The notes under the pieces: generated by a model
The model's input: the letters and a program-made list of their open reading frames with translations, nothing else
What the model was told of the DNA's origin: nothing
Databases searched by the model: none
Made by a program: the position numbers and the translations under genes
Part shown: piece by piece, positions 59,095 through 64,000 of the stretch
Position numbering within the stretch: the stretch's first letter is position 1
How the letters are laid out: every line of letters begins with the position of its first letter
Source: Potentilla sterilis
Taxonomy: Eukaryota; Streptophyta; Magnoliopsida; Rosales; Rosaceae
Reading direction: 5' to 3'
NCBI GenBank assembly: GCA_963682095.1
Contig: OY821761.1
Location: 12,744,402-12,808,401 of the forward strand
Length of the DNA stretch: 64,000 nt

Positions 59095-59372
59095 TGAATA
59101 GCTTGATGATGATGGCCATGAGCCCAACACGATCTGTTTCTGATAAAAGATCGAAGTGAACTTAATTAGTAATTAAGAGACGGAGAGACGAAAAAGAATC
59201 ATAACCTTACCTCGGAAATAAGGGGTTTTAACGGCGGACGGCGGCGAGTATGAGAGTGTCCCCTATTGCAATATGAATCAAGGAGGTAAGACGACTAACT
59301 GATCAATGGAGTGCGAAGACGTCCAGCCGACGAAGACGAAGCGGCGTACAGAGATGATGGGCGGAACCCCAT
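59095..59372 (-). pseudogene. Two 5' exons of an unidentified gene
   Basis: Minus-strand ATG 59372 starts MGFRPSSLYAASSSSAGRLR, a Ser/Arg/Ala-rich presequence like an organelle-targeting peptide. Donor ATCA/GTTAGT lies at 59299. The next exon 59139-59095 (acceptor TTTTATCAG, donor GTAAGT) joins in phase to give TDRVGLMAIIIKLFS. No third exon is seen before the CACTA remnant begins at 58720. A second donor at about 59214 suggests an alternative. I do not recognise the protein. It is probably a captured or truncated gene. Confidence 0.5.
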
Positions 59373-59579
59373 GGCTGGTTGAGATGGGCGACGGCGATAT
59401 GAGATAGAGGATCTAGGGTTTTGGGGAACAAAAGAGTAAAGGTGAGGGAAGGAAAAATCAATAATGTACGAGAGTAAGAGACCCGTCACCGTGTGAGAAT
59501 TGAATACTTGCCTTATTTTTTCACTTTCTTTTAGAGAGAGAGAGAGAAAGAAAGAAAAATACATAAAACGGTGTATAAA

Positions 59580-60893
59580 GAGATTTGTACATGGGTCCCT
59601 GTCTTAAATTGGTACCTGCATCTGTATAAACTTTTGGAATGGAGACACATACGACTTAAGTGTGCCTTTAGTTTCTGAATGGGGACATATACAAACTTGT
59701 GTCCCTATTTGATCAATTATGGGGAAATATATTTATGTGTCCCTAATGTCACGGGCCTAGCCTTTTGGTTGCCACACTTGGCCCATGCGGCGCTCCCATC
59801 CTCTAGAAGCCAGCCTTATCGACTGTGCAATGTACTGGTTTCGCCCTGCCTCGGGCTCATCAGGGGATCGGCTCCAGACCCCGACCAGTGTGTGTAGGGA
59901 TGCTCAATCCCTCCATCAACATCAAGTCCCAGACTAGCGACAAGCTCCTCAAACTTAACCGGGTCGGCCTGCCTTGACTCTGAAGGCTGGCTTCCAGAGG
60001 ATGGGAGCGCCGCATGGGCCAAGTGTGGCAGCCAAAAGGCTAGGCCCGTGACAAGGAGCTTTGGAGGCTCATGCAATGCCCGCGAAGTCGACCATCGGAA
60101 AGGCTGACTTAGCATAGGGGTTGCTAAGGCCGCACGAGCGATCGAGTCGCAAGATTTAAGCCTGTGACAAGTGGTATCAGAGCCGTCCCGGCATTTGCGT
60201 TCATGCGCCAAGCGCTCACACGGTGGTGTCCTCAAGAGGAGGGGCTCCGAGGAAGAGGAGTCGAGTAGGCAGGGGTTCGGATGTCCGCAAGTCGCCGAGC
60301 ACTCACACCAGGTGGGTGTCCCCAGTGTATGGGGGTCTCCGCAGAGAAGGAGACGAGTATGCAGGGTGCCTTCGTAAGTGGTCGAAGGAAGACCAGCGAA
60401 GGAGGACCGTATCCGACACGGAGCATTGTTGGGCGATCTTGAGAAGCCTCCTTTCGTCGCTCGGGCAGCGTGGTGCCGAATGCTAGTAGGCGTTGCTGTG
60501 TACGAGGACGTACACCTTGTTTGGGTGGGGGAGGATGTCACGTCCCGTTGTTTCGGGAGTGTCACTCGTGGGAGTGTTGGTGGGGAAGCTCCAGGCGGGT
60601 GCGTGTGGGGAGTCCCTTCGGAGTCAAGGCAGGCCGACCCGGTTAAGTTTGGGGAGCTTATCGCTAGTCTGGGACTTGACGTTGATGGAGGGATTGGGCA
60701 TCCCTACACACACTGGTCGGGGTCTGGAGCCGATCCCCTGATGAGCCCGAGGCAGGGCGAAACCAGTACGTTGCACGGTCGATAAGGCTGGCTTCCAGAG
60801 GATGGGAGCGCCGCATGGGCCAAGTGTGGCAGCCAAAAGGCTAGGCCCGTGACACTAAGCTAAGTGTCCCCATAGGCCTTATTTCTTGTAGTG
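59580..60893 (-). mobile_element. End of another CACTA-like element (TIR CACTACAAGAAA)
   Basis: On the minus strand, CACTACAAGAAATAAGGCC (from 60893) is followed by subterminal repeats of GGGGACAC/GTGTCCC in both orientations, interrupted by the TRIM. The opposite TIR is not found in the window. The two-exon gene fragment at 59095-59372 may be its cargo. Confidence 0.5.
59747..60854 (+). mobile_element. TRIM element with an inverted 5' LTR segment
   Basis: The right LTR is 60536-60854 (TGTCACGTCCCG to GGCCCGTGACA), preceded by polypurine GGTGGGGGAGGA; a tRNA-Met primer site TGGTATCAGAGCC is at 60172-60184. The left side is anomalous: 59747-59986 is the reverse complement of the right LTR's last 240 bp, followed by a forward copy of its last 68 bp (59986-60052). 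CTAA flanks both ends (59743-59746, 60855-60858). No coding capacity; long frames are compositional. Confidence 0.8.
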
Positions 60894-61416
60894 TTCAATT
60901 TATAAGAAGATAAATAAGTGGCTCATAAAATTGTTCGCTTGTTCATGTAAAGAATCTCTCCCCCAGAACAAAATCTAACCAAGCCATGGTGGCCTTGCCT
61001 CCTTCCAAATGGAGTTTATTTTCCAAGGTATAAGCTGCGTTGGTACCATCTCTACTTTCTTCCAGAAGACTAAATCAAGAAAATGATTATAGGCTTTCAT
61101 CAAAGACTGCCCCCTCCACACTGAGATCAAGTTTCTTTCTGGCATAGAGCTGAAGCCACTGCGACTACATCACTTTTCCACTTCTACCTGCTTCAAGCCT
61201 TCATTTATACACATCAGTATTTGGCCTTTCTCTTTGGCTATTTGCAGATGTTGTGCATCAGTTTGTCAATTCCATTTCAGGTTCCAGCACGAACAATTTA
61301 AGCAGTTAACTTCCTAGTTCCTACACTTACACTAACTAGTCTACCTTCACAAACAATAGGATGTAAAGGATTATTTTATCTCTCAAGTTATTAATTAGCC
61401 TACCTTCACTGACAAT
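60894..61416. other. Intergenic, possible PPR remnant
   Basis: Minus-strand frames near 61150-60980 include MPERNLIS followed by a broken segment that recalls a pentatricopeptide repeat. Too short and decayed to call. Confidence 0.3.
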
Positions 61417-61599
61417 TAGGCCTGGTCATGGGCCGGGTATTGGCTAATCCCGGTCCTAAATCCGTAAATTAAATTTGGGACAGGACGAGCTGGGATTAGT
61501 TTTTTTCAGAAGTGATCCTGGCATGCTCGAATCCCGTTCGGGATTGGGCCGGGATCAGGAACAAAATGGGCCCAAAACGGGTTTTGGATGCATAAATGC

Positions 61600-62354
61600 A
61601 GAAATGCAGAAACGGACCAAATCTAGCATCACACAAAAACAATACTGTATGCAGAAATGCAGAATTGCTGATGTAAACCAAAAAGGCAGTAACTCAGTAA
61701 GGCAATAAACCAATAGGGCAATAAGGCAGTAAACCAAACACAAATAACTGAAATAAGTACTACTGTCTACTGATGTACTTACATCTAATCCTCAAATCCT
61801 GCAACTTGATAAAATACACAATAGTACTGAAAGTCTGAAATAACATAAAAACTGGAATAACATAGTACATCCTCATATAAGGAGGCAGTACACAGTAGTA
61901 CTGAAAGCCTGAAATAACATAGAAACTGAAATAACATAGTACATCCTCACATAAGGAGGCAGTAAGGCAATTTCTGACTTTCTGTGTTTTACTGAAATAA
62001 CATGCACAAAAGCCAGAACATGATAAAATATTTTACTAGTCTGAGACATAGCAAGATTAGCAGCAGCATAGCAGCAATAAAAAGAACTAGTCTGAGACAT
62101 AGCAGCAGTATAACAGCATATAGCAGCAGCAAAAAATACTAGTCTGAGACATAGGTCACAACATCTAGCTTTCACTTTCAAATACAAAGCAGTAGCAGCA
62201 GCAAACCAAACACAAATAACAAATCAACAAGTGAACAACATAACCAAATTCATTCTCAAATTCAACATAAGTTCAACTGTTCAAGCATAAAATAACAAAT
62301 CAACAAGGCAGTAAACCAAACACAAAGAACAAATCAACAAATGATCTAATGATT
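61600..62354. repeat. hAT 3' non-coding region with local tandem duplications
   Basis: 61828-61890 and 61895-61960 are near-copies (TAGTACTGAAAG(T/C)CTGAAATAAC, CATAGTACATCCTCA). Several TAGTCTGAGACATAGCA copies follow at 62036-62155. Non-coding. Confidence 0.6.
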
Positions 62355-64000
62355 CTAATCAACCTGCACTACAGCCTTGGCCTTCCCCTTCGATTTAGAG
62401 AATATTAGACATGTGTTTCTACCGGAGGCAGTGCTCTCATGATCTAACCAATAAACCAAACACAAGTAAGTAAGAACTAAGAATAGAAGAAAAAAGAACA
62501 CAAAAAAAAGAAAGAAAGCAGCAAATTGATCTAGTACCTAATTCAGCTTTTTCATAGAACTCTAGGTTCTCAATCGAAGGCACCTCATCTTCAACTTTAA
62601 CTTTAGCAATGTCATCTCCCAACAACCAATTTTCTATGCATACTAAACCCTCCACTAATTTAGGAGTCAATGAACTCCTAAATGCAGAAATCACTCTACC
62701 TCCCGTGCTAAAACAAGACTTCGATGCAACCGTGAATGTTTGAATGGCAAGCACATCTCTTTCTATTACTGACATAACATGAAATTTGGGACCATTTATC
62801 TTCCACCAATAAAGTATGTCGAAATTATCATCGTTCTCATCAATAAGTTCAAGAGGAGAATTTAAATATTGATCCACTTTATGTACCAACACTGCCTCAT
62901 CACTCTGGACAACATTTTTCCAATTGTTCAACAACCAACCCCTCACACCTCTCTTAGAATTAGAGGTTGAAGTAGTGATTGTGCTGCTTGAACTTGTAGG
63001 GCTTCCGGATCTGCGCATATGTCTGCCACCATCAACATGTGGTACATACTGAAAAGTAAGATAGAAAGATTTATAAGAGCCATAAACATATAAACTAGCA
63101 AGTTGAACTATTGAAGAACTTGAAGAACCATAAACACTTAACCAGATTGAAGAAGTAAATAAGTAAAGTACCTCATTGTAGAGTGCCATCAATAGAGATT
63201 TAATCTCATTAGTTTTGTGTTCCACATCCTCTACTGGCAGCCCCTGTTCCCTCAAGGAATGTGTGTAGTTCCTGAGCTTGAATCTTGCATCGAGTACAAG
63301 TCCGATAATAATCAAGAGATTCATGTCAGTGAAGCTGCCAAAGTATTTCAAGAACTTAGAACTCATATTTACAGCCATCTCAGTTAATATTCTCTCTGTT
63401 TTGGATCCAGTTGCCATTTTAGGTTCAATGAAGAGGCTATTGATGTTGTTTTGCATTAAAACAACATCATGAAATGTTGTATGGACAATTGGAGTCAAGC
63501 TTGCACTAACTCGTAGTGTAATATCATAAAAAAACACCTAGCAGGTCAACAAACGCTGCACCCTTTTCCCAATCTTGTTTTCCAGGAGGTCCAACTCTAT
63601 CCCTCCGAGTAGTTGCAGCTTCTGAAACAATGATAAAGCCATCTTCATCAATCTCCTCCTCTTGTTCCTTGAAATAATTCACATAAAGCTGATCCTCATC
63701 CTCTTGCATCCTAGTAAAAGCTTTCTTGAACTTTAAGGCTGCCTCTAACATTAGATAAGTCGAATTCCATATCGTTAGCACATCAAAACAAACCAGACCA
63801 GTATTCCCAAGCTTTTCACTCGCCACAGCTTTTCGAAAAATGTCTAGTCAATTAGGTGAAGACCTAACATATTTGACAGCATTCCTAATGACCAAAATAC
63901 TCTTGTTGCTTCTTCAAGCCATTCCCTACAATTAGATTGCATATATGGGTTGTGCATCTCACATGCATAAGTTTACATCCCAAAATACAATTGTAAGCAT
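62355..64000 (-). pseudogene. hAT family transposase, one visible frameshift
   Basis: Minus exons >64000-63172, 63048-62538 and 62443-62355 have GT-AG introns (63171-63049, 62537-62444). Visible: MHVRCTTHICNLIV near the window edge, a linker region (WNSTYLMLEAALKFKKAF), and the C-terminal dimerisation domain (ILYWWKINGPKFHVMS, STGGRVISAFRSSLTP, ENWL). The last exon adds a basic tail (SKSKGKAKAVVQVD). A run of seven T (63528-63534, minus) shifts the frame between LLGVF and YDITLRV. A further frame change appears around 63880. Otherwise the frame is clean, so decay is recent or the indel is a sequencing error. Confidence 0.85.

Larger units (their letters stand above)
61417..64000 (-). mobile_element. 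hAT (Ac-like) transposon, 3' part, runs off the window
   Basis: A terminal sequence TAGGCCTGGTCATGGGCCGG at 61417, typical of plant hAT ends, and a minus-strand hAT transposase (below). The 5' end and the other TIR lie beyond 64000, so the 8-bp duplication cannot be checked. Confidence 0.7.

Noticed and set aside
59816..60836. Long frames on both strands in the TRIM
   Set aside because: GC-rich LTR and spacer sequence; the element is non-coding by structure and frames have no motifs.

Overview
The window is a transposon-dense segment of a eudicot plant nuclear genome. Genes are spliced with GT-AG introns, UTRs are AT-rich, and the repeats are plant families: Ty1/copia, CACTA, hAT, TRIM, MULE-like MITEs and an endogenous caulimovirid. 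Rosaceae would fit, but nothing in the sequence proves the family. Only two host genes look intact: a small secreted S-protein homologue (47593-48000, +) and a ten-coding-exon PHD-finger/homeodomain gene (48653-52894, -; 2115 coding nt, 704 codons plus stop).

Region by region. 1-16090 is a nested stack. Copia A (minus; RT missing) is split by copia B (2867-15732, TSD CAATT). Copia B is itself split by a 9.1-kb CACTA element (4620-13729, TIR CACTACCAG, TSD CAG) and by a probable solo LTR (13774-15059). 17063-25790 holds a near-genome-length endogenous pararetrovirus (minus) lying between two diverged inverted arms of a MITE-like repeat. 25950-28263 carries lone LTRs. 28862-29211 is a broken S-protein homologue. 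29690-35560 looks like a gene-capture element with fragments of leucine aminopeptidase (exons out of order), aconitase and an FAD oxidoreductase, plus a 1.1-kb minisatellite. 35620-36056 is a MITE containing telomere-like repeats. 36188-42609 is a recently inserted but internally decayed copia (TSD AAGAG). 42618-46894 is a non-autonomous LTR element made largely of frame-preserving tandem repeats (TSD AGAAC).

After the two host genes, 55762-60893 contains another MITE, a truncated second copy of the CACTA family, a two-exon gene fragment and a TRIM with an inverted LTR segment. From 61417 to the right edge lies an Ac-like hAT element with one visible frameshift in its transposase.

The most interesting items are: the virus with an ORF downstream of RT and a coding-like coiled-coil stretch just before its primer site; the multi-gene capture element; the repeat-coding LTR element; the S-protein homologue whose core motif is out of frame between two compensating indels; and the TRIM with a snap-back 5' LTR. 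Exon borders were read by eye from splice consensus, and family assignments rest on recognised motifs. No database search was possible.
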